The position numbers were made by a program, and so were the translations under genes. A stretch of 5,979 nt of DNA from assembly GCA_946480705.1 (NCBI GenBank), contig CAMLLF010000274.1, positions 1-5,979 of the forward strand, in the 5' to 3' direction. Positions 1 through 5,756 of this stretch are shown here, piece after piece. Each line of letters opens with the position of its first letter. The first letter of the stretch is position 1. The notes beneath the pieces are model-generated. The model saw only the letters and a list, made by a program, of their open reading frames with translations. It was not told where the DNA came from and searched no databases. The stretch comes from an uncultured Lysobacteraceae bacterium. GTDB taxonomy: Bacteria; Pseudomonadota; Gammaproteobacteria; Xanthomonadales; Rhodanobacteraceae.

Positions 1-508
1 GAACCTGTACGCGCGCGTGATGGCGCGAAATTTCGTCGCCGGGCAGGCTGATGTCGCAGTCCTGCTGCCTACCGATCGTCATCGTGCCGACGAGCGCATA
101 GGTCTTGCCGAACGTCGAGCCGGACACGCCGCGCAACATGTACTTCGGCAGCGCCTGGCGGATGCGCGTGCGGCCGTCGTTGTCGTCGCTGGACACGGGC
201 TTCGCCGGCGCCGGCGCAGGTTTTTCCGGAGCAGCGAGCACCTGGCAGCCGACTTTCGCGAACAGCAGCAGGTCGCCGGGCTTGAGCGCCGTATCGGAAG
301 TGACCTGTCGACCGTTCAGCACGACGACGTTGCGCGGGTCGGGCACGCGCACGAGCGCCTGCCCATTGCGCAAATGCACCTCCGCATGCCGCAGCGCGAT
401 ACCCGGCGCCGCGAGAACGACGAGACACTCGGCCGCCGTACCGATCGCCGTTATGCCTTCGCCGAGATTGACGGGTTCGTGCTCTCCGTTCGGAAAAATC
501 AGCTTCAT
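1..508 (-). CDS. FHA-domain protein, tandem FHA (3' end outside window)
   Basis: Forkhead-associated (FHA) domains bind phospho-threonine peptides, so this is probably the cytoplasmic reader for the Ser/Thr kinase encoded just upstream. The reading frame is open from ATG at 508 to the window edge, giving 169 residues and no stop. Residues 1-92 form a degenerate FHA-like unit: the usual Gly-Arg is Gly-Thr (residues 23-24) and the usual Ser-Arg-x-His is Ala-Leu-Arg-His (38-41), but LNGRQV (64-69) and the GD turn (78-79) remain. A Pro/Ala linker (93-105) and an acidic stretch with DGRTRIRQ (111-118) follow. Residues about 122-169 begin a canonical FHA domain with GRQQDCDISL (146-155) and SRHHA (161-165), which hold the classic phospho-Thr contacts. 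The start is supported by AAGGGG 9 nt upstream. Domain identity is seen directly; the kinase partnership is inferred from adjacency. Confidence 0.85.
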   Translation of the reverse strand, partial: MKLIFPNGEHEPVNLGEGITAIGTAAECLVVLAAPGIALRHAEVHLRNGQALVRVPDPRNVVVLNGRQVTSDTALKPGDLLLFAKVGCQVLAAPEKPAPAPAKPVSSDDNDGRTRIRQALPKYMLRGVSGSTFGKTYALVGTMTIGRQQDCDISLPGDEISRHHARVQV

Positions 509-517
509 TCGATCCAG

Positions 518-523
518 CCCCTT
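518..523 (-). promoter_or_regulatory. Shine-Dalgarno site of the FHA gene
   Basis: AAGGGG on the minus strand sits 9 nt before the ATG at 508. It decides the start of a gene whose frame is otherwise open further upstream without another convincing initiation site. Confidence 0.5.
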
Positions 524-570
524 GATCGTAGTCGTTTGGCGCGCCGTTCCCGGGGCACGCTATCGCCGAC

Positions 571-600
571 AGCTTAGGCGCCGCCTGCGACACCGCGCAA
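571..600 (-). promoter_or_regulatory. Weak candidate promoter for the FHA gene
   Basis: On the minus strand, TTGCGC (600 to 595) and TAAGCT (576 to 571) are separated by 18 nt and lie between the hairpin and the FHA start. Each box matches the sigma-70 consensus only partly (three of six bases), so this is a suggestion. If real, the FHA gene could be expressed apart from the kinase gene despite lying downstream on the same strand. Confidence 0.2.
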
Positions 601-611
601 GCGACGCAACA

Positions 612-648
612 TTTCGGCAAAACGCCGCGGTTGCGGCGTTTGCCGAGA
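612..648 (-). terminator. Strong GC-rich hairpin between kinase and FHA genes
   Basis: AAACGCCGC (620-628) pairs perfectly with GCGGCGTTT (633-641) around the four-base loop GGTT. The stem extends by CGGC (615-618) with GCCG (642-645) past one bulged A (619), and by weaker pairs at 612-614 with 646-648. It lies about 80 nt downstream of the kinase stop codon, which suits a terminator or 3'-end stabiliser. In the minus direction only a four-T run, inside the distal arm, is present and no free U-tract follows, so it is not a textbook intrinsic terminator. It could instead attenuate read-through into the FHA gene. The rest of the spacer (509-727) shows nothing coding. Confidence 0.45.
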
Positions 649-727
649 TCGCAGGGAACGCCGCCCCTGCTGCGCTCCCCGTTGCATCCCGTCGCTCAGT
701 GTCGCCGGAACGCGTGAAATTCGTGCA

Positions 728-3286
728 TCAGGGCTTCTGGTCGATCTCGCGCACGACGCGAAGGCCGAGGCTATTGAGCCCGACATCGGCGCCGACGCTC
801 TCGTTCGCGTCGACACCTTCCTTGTCCGGCGGCGACAGCCAGCTGCGCCCGCGCGCGCGGCGCTCGGCGGTCCACTCGCGCGCGTTTCCGTCAATGTCGT
901 AGACGCCTGCGCGGCTCGCACCGAAACGGCCGACCGGCGCGGTTCCCGCAAAGCCGTCGTCGCAAGATGCGCCGGCGCGCGTATCGAACGCCTTGTTGAA
1001 GGCCTGATCGGCGAGATTGGCCTCGCCGCAGCTGGCCTTGGCCTCGCGCGCGAGGCTGTCGAACTCGGCCGACGTCATCAGGCGATAGGTCTTCCCGGTG
1101 CGCTGCGACAGCCAGCGCACGTAGCCCTGCGCCTGATCAAAGCTCAGGCAGACCACCGGATGCGAATCGTCCTGCTCGATGTCCGGATTCTGCCAGCCGC
1201 GCTTCTTCGAACTGCGGAACACCGATTCGCGGTCGCGGCACGAAACTTCCTTGGACGCGCCCGCGCCGCCCGCGCCCCAGTAGCGGCGGAATTCGCCGCG
1301 CGTCAGCTCATAGCGGCCCGCCGCGATGCGCGCACCCGGCAGCACCACGAGTTCGGGGCCAGGTGCGCCGTCGTCGAGCCGGTCGCGGAACACGAAGCCC
1401 GCGCTGCCGATCGCCGGCAGCTTGCGCAAACCTTCCTGTGCCGCCGCGTTGGCCGGATCGATCAGCAGCGCCTTGTCGTAGGCGGCCTTGGCCGCGTTCT
1501 TGTCCCAGGCAGCGGCGGAGCGGCGGCCGTCTTCGAGCAGCGGACCGACGAGGTTGGTGCGCCGCTGGCGGATTTCGTCGACGACGACCTTGCCTTCGGC
1601 CGGCACGATCGCCGCGAGCTCGATCGCCTTGTCGAAATTCGACTTCATGCCGGACCAGTCGCTGAGCGACTGCGCCTTGTTGCCGAGCGTCACATAGGCC
1701 TTGGCCGTATCGACGAGCCCCTGCTTCGCGCTCTTGTCGCGTCCGTCGATGCGCAACGCGAGCTTGAATCGGTCGACGGCATTCTGATTCGGCGGCGACG
1801 AATAGCGCTGCGCAGCCAGGTCGCCGCGTCCCAGCCGAACGAGCTTCTGCACCGGGTCCTCGACGGTCGGCAGATCGGCGGGATTGCCCGGCGTGCCGTC
1901 ATCCATCAGCAGCGGCGACGGACCGGCCATGGCGGGCTCGCCGACGGCCGACGCGTCGGCCGGAACCGAACTCGCATCGATCGACGCAACCGCCAGCGGA
2001 TCGGCAACCGGTTCGGTCGATGCCGGTTCGCCCGACGCGGGCGTTGCCGGCAATTCCGTCGCAACGTCAGTCGGCGGCGGAGTCGCGGCGGCCGGCGCCG
2101 GGTCCGTGGGGGGAGGCGTCGGCGTGGCGGCGACCGGTGTCGGTGCCGACGTCGGTGCCGGGGTCGTCGGCGCGGTCACGGCGGCGGTCGCCGGAGCGAC
2201 CGGTGCCGGTGAACGCGACGAAAACCAGACCCAGCCGCCGAGCGCCGCGGCACCGACGACGCCGATGCCGGCGACGGCGAGCCAGATGCCGCCGCCGCGA
2301 CGCGCTTCACCGGACGAGTCGGCGCGCGGCTTCGGCGCTGCCGCCGGCGCGCTGCGCGCGGGCGGTGCCGGTTTCGCCGGAGCCGGCTTGGCCGCTTCCG
2401 GCCGCGGCGCCGCAACCGTCGGCGGCACCGGCTTGGGGGGCGCCGGTTCGGCGCTGCGCGCACCGGCGTCGCTGCCGTTCTTCGCGCGCTGCGGCACGGG
2501 TACCGTGTCGAGCGCCGCGAGCAGCTGGTCGGCATTGACGTAGCGATCCTTCGGATCCTTCGCGAGACAGCGGTCGATCAGTTCCTGCCAATGCGCCTGC
2601 GATGCAGGCAGGCGCGGAATCGCTTCGAAGACGTGCGCATACGCGACCGCAAATCCGTCGGCGCCGTCGTAGGGCGGTTTTCCGGTCAACCCGTACCAGG
2701 CCAGCACGCCGAGGCTGTAAAGGTCGGAACGCGTGTCGATGTCGCCGCCGCGCGCCTGCTCGGGACTCATGTAGTGGCTCGTGCCGACCGAGAATCCCGT
2801 GCTCGTGATCCGGGTCGACTGGCTCGCGGCCAGCGCGATGCCGAAATCGGTCAGCACCGGGTTGTCGGCGGAATCGAACAGGATGTTGCCCGGCGCGACG
2901 TCGCGATGCACGTAGCCGCGCTCGTGCGCATAGGCCAGCGCCTTTGCAACGCCGGTCAGCACACGCTTGAGCTCGGTTTCGTCGAGTCCGCGCTGCACGC
3001 GCGCGACGAAATCGCCGCCCGGCAGGTATTGCATCGAGAAATAGTGCAGCTGGTTCGGCGTCACGCCGACATCGAACACCTGGACGATATTGGCGTGCGC
3101 AAGCGACGCAAGAGTGCGCGCCTCCTGCAGGAAACGCCGCGTGAAGGTCGGATCGGCGGCGAGCGCGGGCGACATCACCTTGAGCGCGACCTGGCGCTCC
3201 AGCGACGTCTGCACCGCAAGATGGACGCTGGCCATGCCGCCCTGGCCGATCTCGCGTTTGATCTGGTAACCGGGTATTTCGATCAC
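728..3286 (-). CDS. Transmembrane Ser/Thr protein kinase with C-terminal FGE-sulfatase (SUMF1-type) domain
   Basis: An 852-residue receptor-type Hanks kinase. The kinase domain (about 7-262) has the glycine loop GQGGMASV (14-21), Lys36 in VALK, alpha-C Glu55, HRD (127-129), DFG (147-149), SPE (174-176), Asp188 and Arg248. The activation loop (150-170) is rich in Ser/Thr. The catalytic loop reads HRDVAPGN, with Ala131 where Lys is usual. A Pro/Ala linker (280-320) leads to one membrane span (334-355), a Pro/Thr/Ala linker (358-428), a helical TPR-like part (about 500-622) and an FGE-sulfatase domain (about 631-848) with HPVVCLSF, GKTYRLMTSAEF, GNAREW and a GLRVVRE ending. By topology the FGE part is periplasmic and the kinase cytoplasmic, so it likely relays an envelope signal by phosphorylating proteins such as the adjacent FHA protein. 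GTG at 3286 is chosen because the kinase fold starts at once and AGGGGAG lies 10 nt upstream; the frame stays open to an ATG at 3484, but that extension looks non-coding. Confidence 0.9.
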   Translation of the reverse strand: MIEIPGYQIKREIGQGGMASVHLAVQTSLERQVALKVMSPALAADPTFTRRFLQEARTLASLAHANIVQVFDVGVTPNQLHYFSMQYLPGGDFVARVQRGLDETELKRVLTGVAKALAYAHERGYVHRDVAPGNILFDSADNPVLTDFGIALAASQSTRITSTGFSVGTSHYMSPEQARGGDIDTRSDLYSLGVLAWYGLTGKPPYDGADGFAVAYAHVFEAIPRLPASQAHWQELIDRCLAKDPKDRYVNADQLLAALDTVPVPQRAKNGSDAGARSAEPAPPKPVPPTVAAPRPEAAKPAPAKPAPPARSAPAAAPKPRADSSGEARRGGGIWLAVAGIGVVGAAALGGWVWFSSRSPAPVAPATAAVTAPTTPAPTSAPTPVAATPTPPPTDPAPAAATPPPTDVATELPATPASGEPASTEPVADPLAVASIDASSVPADASAVGEPAMAGPSPLLMDDGTPGNPADLPTVEDPVQKLVRLGRGDLAAQRYSSPPNQNAVDRFKLALRIDGRDKSAKQGLVDTAKAYVTLGNKAQSLSDWSGMKSNFDKAIELAAIVPAEGKVVVDEIRQRRTNLVGPLLEDGRRSAAAWDKNAAKAAYDKALLIDPANAAAQEGLRKLPAIGSAGFVFRDRLDDGAPGPELVVLPGARIAAGRYELTRGEFRRYWGAGGAGASKEVSCRDRESVFRSSKKRGWQNPDIEQDDSHPVVCLSFDQAQGYVRWLSQRTGKTYRLMTSAEFDSLAREAKASCGEANLADQAFNKAFDTRAGASCDDGFAGTAPVGRFGASRAGVYDIDGNAREWTAERRARGRSWLSPPDKEGVDANESVGADVGLNSLGLRVVREIDQKP

Positions 3287-3296
3287 GGCCTTCGCA

Positions 3297-3303
3297 CTCC
3301 CCT
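3297..3303 (-). promoter_or_regulatory. Shine-Dalgarno site fixing the kinase GTG start
   Basis: AGGGGAG on the minus strand ends 10 nt before the GTG at 3286; a second purine run, GAAGG, lies only 2 nt from the GTG. The site supports the 852-residue product over the 918-residue frame that begins at 3484. Confidence 0.55.
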
Positions 3304-3330
3304 GTACTTGGCGAATCCAGCTGCGGCGGT

Positions 3331-3347
3331 ATTGTAAGGACTGTAAC
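3331..3347 (-). promoter_or_regulatory. Candidate -10 element and short direct repeat upstream of the kinase gene
   Basis: TACAAT on the minus strand (3336 to 3331) matches the sigma-70 -10 consensus at five of six positions and would place a transcript start about 38 nt before the kinase GTG. A -35 box at the right spacing is weak (GTCCAC-like), so an activator may be needed. The word TTACA occurs twice at a 9-nt interval (3346-3342 and 3337-3333 on the minus strand), which could be part of an operator. It lies in the 152-nt divergent region shared with the DUF3301 gene; no convincing plus-strand promoter was found there. Confidence 0.35.
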
Positions 3348-3438
3348 TGCGACGTGGACGTGTCGTGCTCCGCATCACCACCGTGCCCGCGTCGCCGAAA
3401 CCGTTGAGATTCACCGCAACCGGCACCACACTCGGCCG

Positions 3439-3780
3439 ATGATCGAAGCCATGCTGCTGTTGATGATCCTCGGTGCCGCCGCACTGGTCTGGCAGTCGGC
3501 GCTGCGCGCGCGCGACCGCGCCGTCCGCGCGAGCCGCGAACTCTGCGGCCGCGCCGGCGTCCAGTTGCTGGACCAGTCCGTCAGCCTGCGCCGCATTGCC
3601 CTCGTACGGCAGCGCTCCGGCGGTTTCGCGCTGCGCCGGCACTACAGTTTCGACGTGAGCACCGACGGCACGAACCGCCACCCGGGCAGCCTGCAGTTCG
3701 ACGGCGCCCGACTCGAGAATTTCAGCCTGCCGCTGCGCCCCGACGATGTGGCGCTCGCGGGGGTCGCCCGGCTGGAATGA
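3439..3780 (+). CDS. DUF3301 family small membrane protein
   Basis: A 113-residue protein matching the pattern of the DUF3301 family as I remember it: an N-terminal hydrophobic helix (about 4-18), a basic amphipathic stretch (22-35), a conserved Cys36 in RELCGRAG, and the hallmark QLLDQSVSLRRI (42-53). A beta-rich tail follows, RRHYSFDVSTDG (66-77) and GSLQFDGARLENF (83-95). It is probably anchored in the inner membrane with its tail in the cytoplasm. The family has no established function that I know of. It is the only plus-strand gene here, divergent from the kinase and convergent with sspB. ATG 3439 gives the full family-like N-terminus; ATG 3451 is a possible alternative, and neither has a strong Shine-Dalgarno site. 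The family call rests on pattern memory. Confidence 0.8.
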   Translation: MIEAMLLLMILGAAALVWQSALRARDRAVRASRELCGRAGVQLLDQSVSLRRIALVRQRSGGFALRRHYSFDVSTDGTNRHPGSLQFDGARLENFSLPLRPDDVALAGVARLE

Positions 3781-3834
3781 ACGTCGCGCGCATGGCGAAG
3801 CGCACACGAACGCAGATCGATATCGAACCGCCGA

Positions 3835-4263
3835 TCACTTGATGACGCGCAGATGGCTGCCTTTCTTGGCGCCCGGCGTTTCGGTATCGCCGTTGCCGCT
3901 GGCCGGCGGCGGCGCCTGCGGGGCATCGTCGGCCGGAAACATCATGCCCTGCCCGTTCTCCTGGGCGTAGATCGCGAGCACGGCGCCGAGCGGCACTTCC
4001 ACACGATGACTGACGCCGCCGAAACGCGCGTTGAAACGAATCCAGTCCTTTCCGATCTCGAGTCCCGCGACCGCGCGCGGCGCGATGTTCAGTACGACGC
4101 GCCCGTCCTTGGCCGCTTGCGGCGGTACGAGCACGCCCGGCCAGGCGGCATCGACGAGCAGGTACGGCGTCAGATTGTTGTCGCTGATCCATTCGTGGAT
4201 CGCGCGGACGAGATACGGTCGGTTGGAGGTCATGCCGGCGGTGCCGGCGTCATTGTCAGTCAC
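3835..4263 (-). CDS. sspB: ClpXP protease specificity-enhancing factor SspB
   Basis: SspB is the cytoplasmic adaptor that captures ssrA-tagged and some other substrates and delivers them to ClpXP. From the GTG at 4263 the product has 142 residues. The folded substrate-binding domain (about 14-111) carries the family signatures NRPYLVRAIHEW (14-25), LTPYLLVDA (31-39), VVLNIAPRAV (56-65), IRFNARFGG (75-83) and VPLGAVLAIYAQENG (90-104). A flexible Pro/Gly/acidic linker (112-135) ends in LRVIK, equivalent to the ClpX-binding tail of E. coli SspB (LRVVK). The linker is shorter than in E. coli. It follows sspA in the same operon: the GTG overlaps the sspA stop by 8 nt, suggesting translational coupling. 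The ATG at 4233 (residue 11, giving MTSNRPYL) is an equally plausible start with a 22-nt gap. Confidence 0.94.
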   Translation of the reverse strand: MTDNDAGTAGMTSNRPYLVRAIHEWISDNNLTPYLLVDAAWPGVLVPPQAAKDGRVVLNIAPRAVAGLEIGKDWIRFNARFGGVSHRVEVPLGAVLAIYAQENGQGMMFPADDAPQAPPPASGNGDTETPGAKKGSHLRVIK

Positions 4264-4879
4264 GCAACAATTTCTCGTCTGGAGTCAGGCTTCGGGTAAA
4301 GCCCGGATTGCGGAAGATGCGTTCGCCGTACTCGATGATGGGCTGCGCTTCGCGCGGCAGGCTGACGCCGAGCGCCTGAAGCCGCCAGATCAGCGGCGAC
4401 AGCGCGCAGTCGGCCAGACTCATTTCCGGATTCAGGAAGAACTTCGCAGCCTTGAACAACGGCAGCGCGCCGATCAATGCCTCGCGCAGCTTCTTGCGCG
4501 CCGACTCCGAATTCTTGCCGCTGCCGGAACACTGCTCGGCCAGCGGCAGCCAGTCGCGCTCCATGCGCACGATCGCCAGACGCAGCCGAGCCCGCGACAG
4601 CGGGTCGATCGGCATCAACGGCGGATGCGGATAGCGTTCGTCGAGATATTCGGCAACGACCGATGTTTCGTACAGCACGAGATCGCGATCGACCAGCGTG
4701 GGGACGCTTTGCGTCGGATTCAGGTCGATCAGGTCCTCCGGCGGTTTGGCCGGGTCGACCAGAACCAGATCGTAAGTGACGCCCTTGGCTGCGAGGATCA
4801 GGCGGACGCGATGGCACTGGACGCAATCACGGGCCGAATACAGCGTGAGAATCGTGCGCGAACGGGTACTCAAGGCCAT
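4256..4879 (-). CDS. sspA: Stringent starvation protein A, RNA polymerase-associated GST-fold protein
   Basis: SspA binds RNA polymerase and alters transcription in starvation, acid stress and, in several pathogens, virulence. The 207-residue product matches the usual length. It has an N-terminal thioredoxin/GST-N domain (about 9-88) with LNPTQSVPTLVDRDLVLYETSVVAEYLDE spread over 53-81 and the surface motif PHPPLMP at 84-90, the same position as the functionally important PHP patch of E. coli SspA. A helical GST-C domain (about 95-200) carries FFLNPEMSLADCALSPLIWRL-type residues and ends in RNPGFTRSLTPDEKLLRD. An unusual C19-x-x-C22 lies at the thioredoxin active-site position. The ATG at 4879 is preceded by AGGGGAGAGG. 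sspB follows directly, as in most Beta- and Gammaproteobacteria, and petC precedes it. Confidence 0.96.
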   Translation of the reverse strand: MALSTRSRTILTLYSARDCVQCHRVRLILAAKGVTYDLVLVDPAKPPEDLIDLNPTQSVPTLVDRDLVLYETSVVAEYLDERYPHPPLMPIDPLSRARLRLAIVRMERDWLPLAEQCSGSGKNSESARKKLREALIGALPLFKAAKFFLNPEMSLADCALSPLIWRLQALGVSLPREAQPIIEYGERIFRNPGFTRSLTPDEKLLRD

Positions 4880-4880
4880 G

Positions 4881-4890
4881 CCTCTCCCCT
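4881..4890 (-). promoter_or_regulatory. Purine-rich Shine-Dalgarno site of sspA
   Basis: AGGGGAGAGG on the minus strand ends 1 nt before the sspA ATG; its GGAG core is well placed. Only 10 nt separate it from the stem-loop at 4901-4920, so folding or protein binding there could affect ribosome access. Confidence 0.6.
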
Positions 4891-4900
4891 GACACGGTGC

Positions 4901-4920
4901 GGCGACCGTCCCCGGTCGCC
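4901..4920 (-). other. Perfect 8-bp stem-loop in the petC-sspA spacer
   Basis: GGCGACCG (4901-4908) and CGGTCGCC (4913-4920) are exact reverse complements around the loop TCCC. On the minus-strand transcript the hairpin lies 127 to 88 nt-scale downstream of petC, just ahead of the sspA ribosome site. No U-run follows, so it is more likely an mRNA processing, stability or leader element, or a dyad operator, than an intrinsic terminator. Confidence 0.5.
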
Positions 4921-4963
4921 TGCGCCGAATCTACTACGCGCCCAGGGATTCGCCTAGACGCCG

Positions 4964-4991
4964 GGGAACGGCCGGCGCGACGGGGGTTCCC
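4964..4991 (-). repeat. Imperfect inverted repeat just after petC
   Basis: GGGAAC (4964-4969) pairs with GTTCCC (4986-4991) across a 16-nt GC-rich loop, starting 15 nt after the petC stop codon. It could fold as a terminator-like hairpin but has no U-tract. The rest of 4880-5006 shows only a weak -10-like TAGATT on the minus strand (about 4938-4933) without a good -35, so whether sspA has its own promoter is unresolved. Confidence 0.3.
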
Positions 4992-5006
4992 GCCGCGCCG
5001 CGCGCA

Positions 5007-5756
5007 TCAGTGCACGTCCTTCCAGTATTCCTTCTTGAGCAGCCAGGCCAGGAACGTGAAGAACGCGAGATACAGGACGACCCAGGCACCGAGCTTCTGG
5101 CGCTTCAGCGCCGCGGGCTCGGCCGCGTACTGCAGGAACGAGGTCAGGTCGCGCACGGTTTCGTCGAACTGCTGCGCGGTCTGCGTACCGGGCTGCACGA
5201 GTTCGAGACCCTCGATGTGCGCGTCGCCGCCTTCCTTCGCGTGGCCCATCTTCGCGTGCTGGAGGCCCTGCATTTCCCAGAGCACGTTCGGCATCGACGC
5301 GCCCGGGAACAGGCTGTTGTTCCAGCCCAGCGGACGCGAGTGGTCGACGTAGAACGACTTCAGGTAGGTGTAGATCCAGTCCGGGCCCTTCGAACGGCCT
5401 TCGAGCGAGAGATCCGGCGGCGCCTTGCCGAACCATACCGCCGCATCGGCGGCCGGCATCGACGAGACGATCGTGTCGCCGAACTTTGCGCCGGTGAAGT
5501 TCAGGTTGTTCATGACCTGCTCTTCGGTCAGGCCGAGATCCTCGGACAGGCGCGAATAGCGCACGAACTGCAGCGAGTGGCAGCCGACGCAGTAATTCAT
5601 GAACAGCTTGGCGCCGCGCTGCACCGAGGCGATGTTGTCGGGGCGCGTATTGGCGTGCTGCAGCGCGCCGCCGCTGCTGGCGACAGCGGCGGGCGCGATC
5701 GAAACCAACGCAACGGCCAGCGTCAGACCGACCTTGGTCATGGCGTTCTTAATCAT
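5007..5756 (-). CDS. petC: Cytochrome c1 of the ubiquinol-cytochrome c reductase (bc1) complex
   Basis: Cytochrome c1 takes electrons from the Rieske protein and passes them to soluble or membrane cytochrome c in respiratory complex III. The 249-residue precursor has a signal peptide (1-26, hydrophobic 8-25, likely cut after APAAVA), the haem c site CVGCH (56-60) with His60 as one axial ligand, and FPGASMPNVLWEM (150-162), where Met155 fits the second axial ligand. A C-terminal anchor (about 222-240) ends in KKEYWKDVH, giving a periplasmic haem domain held by one span with a short cytoplasmic tail. Its ATG overlaps the petB stop by 8 nt (ATGATTAA), so translation is probably coupled. The length and internal motifs match Beta/Gammaproteobacterial PetC. 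An in-frame ATG at codon 6 is an alternative start. Confidence 0.97.
   Translation of the reverse strand: MIKNAMTKVGLTLAVALVSIAPAAVASSGGALQHANTRPDNIASVQRGAKLFMNYCVGCHSLQFVRYSRLSEDLGLTEEQVMNNLNFTGAKFGDTIVSSMPAADAAVWFGKAPPDLSLEGRSKGPDWIYTYLKSFYVDHSRPLGWNNSLFPGASMPNVLWEMQGLQHAKMGHAKEGGDAHIEGLELVQPGTQTAQQFDETVRDLTSFLQYAAEPAALKRQKLGAWVVLYLAFFTFLAWLLKKEYWKDVH

Noticed and set aside
574..951. 125-codon minus-strand frame across the kinase-FHA spacer
   Set aside because: Mostly out-of-frame overlap with the end of the FGE domain; Arg/Ser-rich with no conserved pattern, and it runs through the hairpin.
1160..2212. 350-codon plus-strand frame opposite the kinase gene
   Set aside because: Arg/Gly-rich, low-complexity product with no recognisable domain. 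It is a GC-rich antisense shadow of the linker, TPR and FGE coding region.
2125..2212. Repeated GACCGGTG and TCGGTGCC words inside the kinase gene
   Set aside because: They encode the Pro/Thr/Ala linker; the repetition reflects low-complexity protein and codon bias, not a DNA-level repeat element.
1884..2543. 219-codon plus-strand Gly/Ala-rich frame resembling a repetitive surface protein
   Set aside because: It mirrors the Pro/Ala/Thr linker codons of the kinase on the other strand, so the Gly/Ala bias is a by-product of proline and alanine codons.
2591..3337. 248-codon plus-strand frame opposite the kinase domain
   Set aside because: Antisense to clear, motif-bearing kinase codons; no family resemblance or ribosome site.
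3287..3484. N-terminal extension of the kinase to an ATG at 3484 (918 residues)
   Set aside because: The extra 66 residues are Arg/Ser-rich and unlike any kinase N-terminus. The extension overlaps the divergent DUF3301 start and would lie upstream of the likely promoter and Shine-Dalgarno site for the GTG at 3286.
3817..3826. Ten-base palindrome TCGATATCGA between DUF3301 and sspB
   Set aside because: Too short and without flanking structure or a U-run to be called a terminator or binding site; likely chance in the 54-nt convergent gap.
4031..4957. 308-codon plus-strand frame opposite sspA and sspB
   Set aside because: The minus-strand genes are unmistakable; the plus frame is Arg/Gln-rich and resembles nothing.
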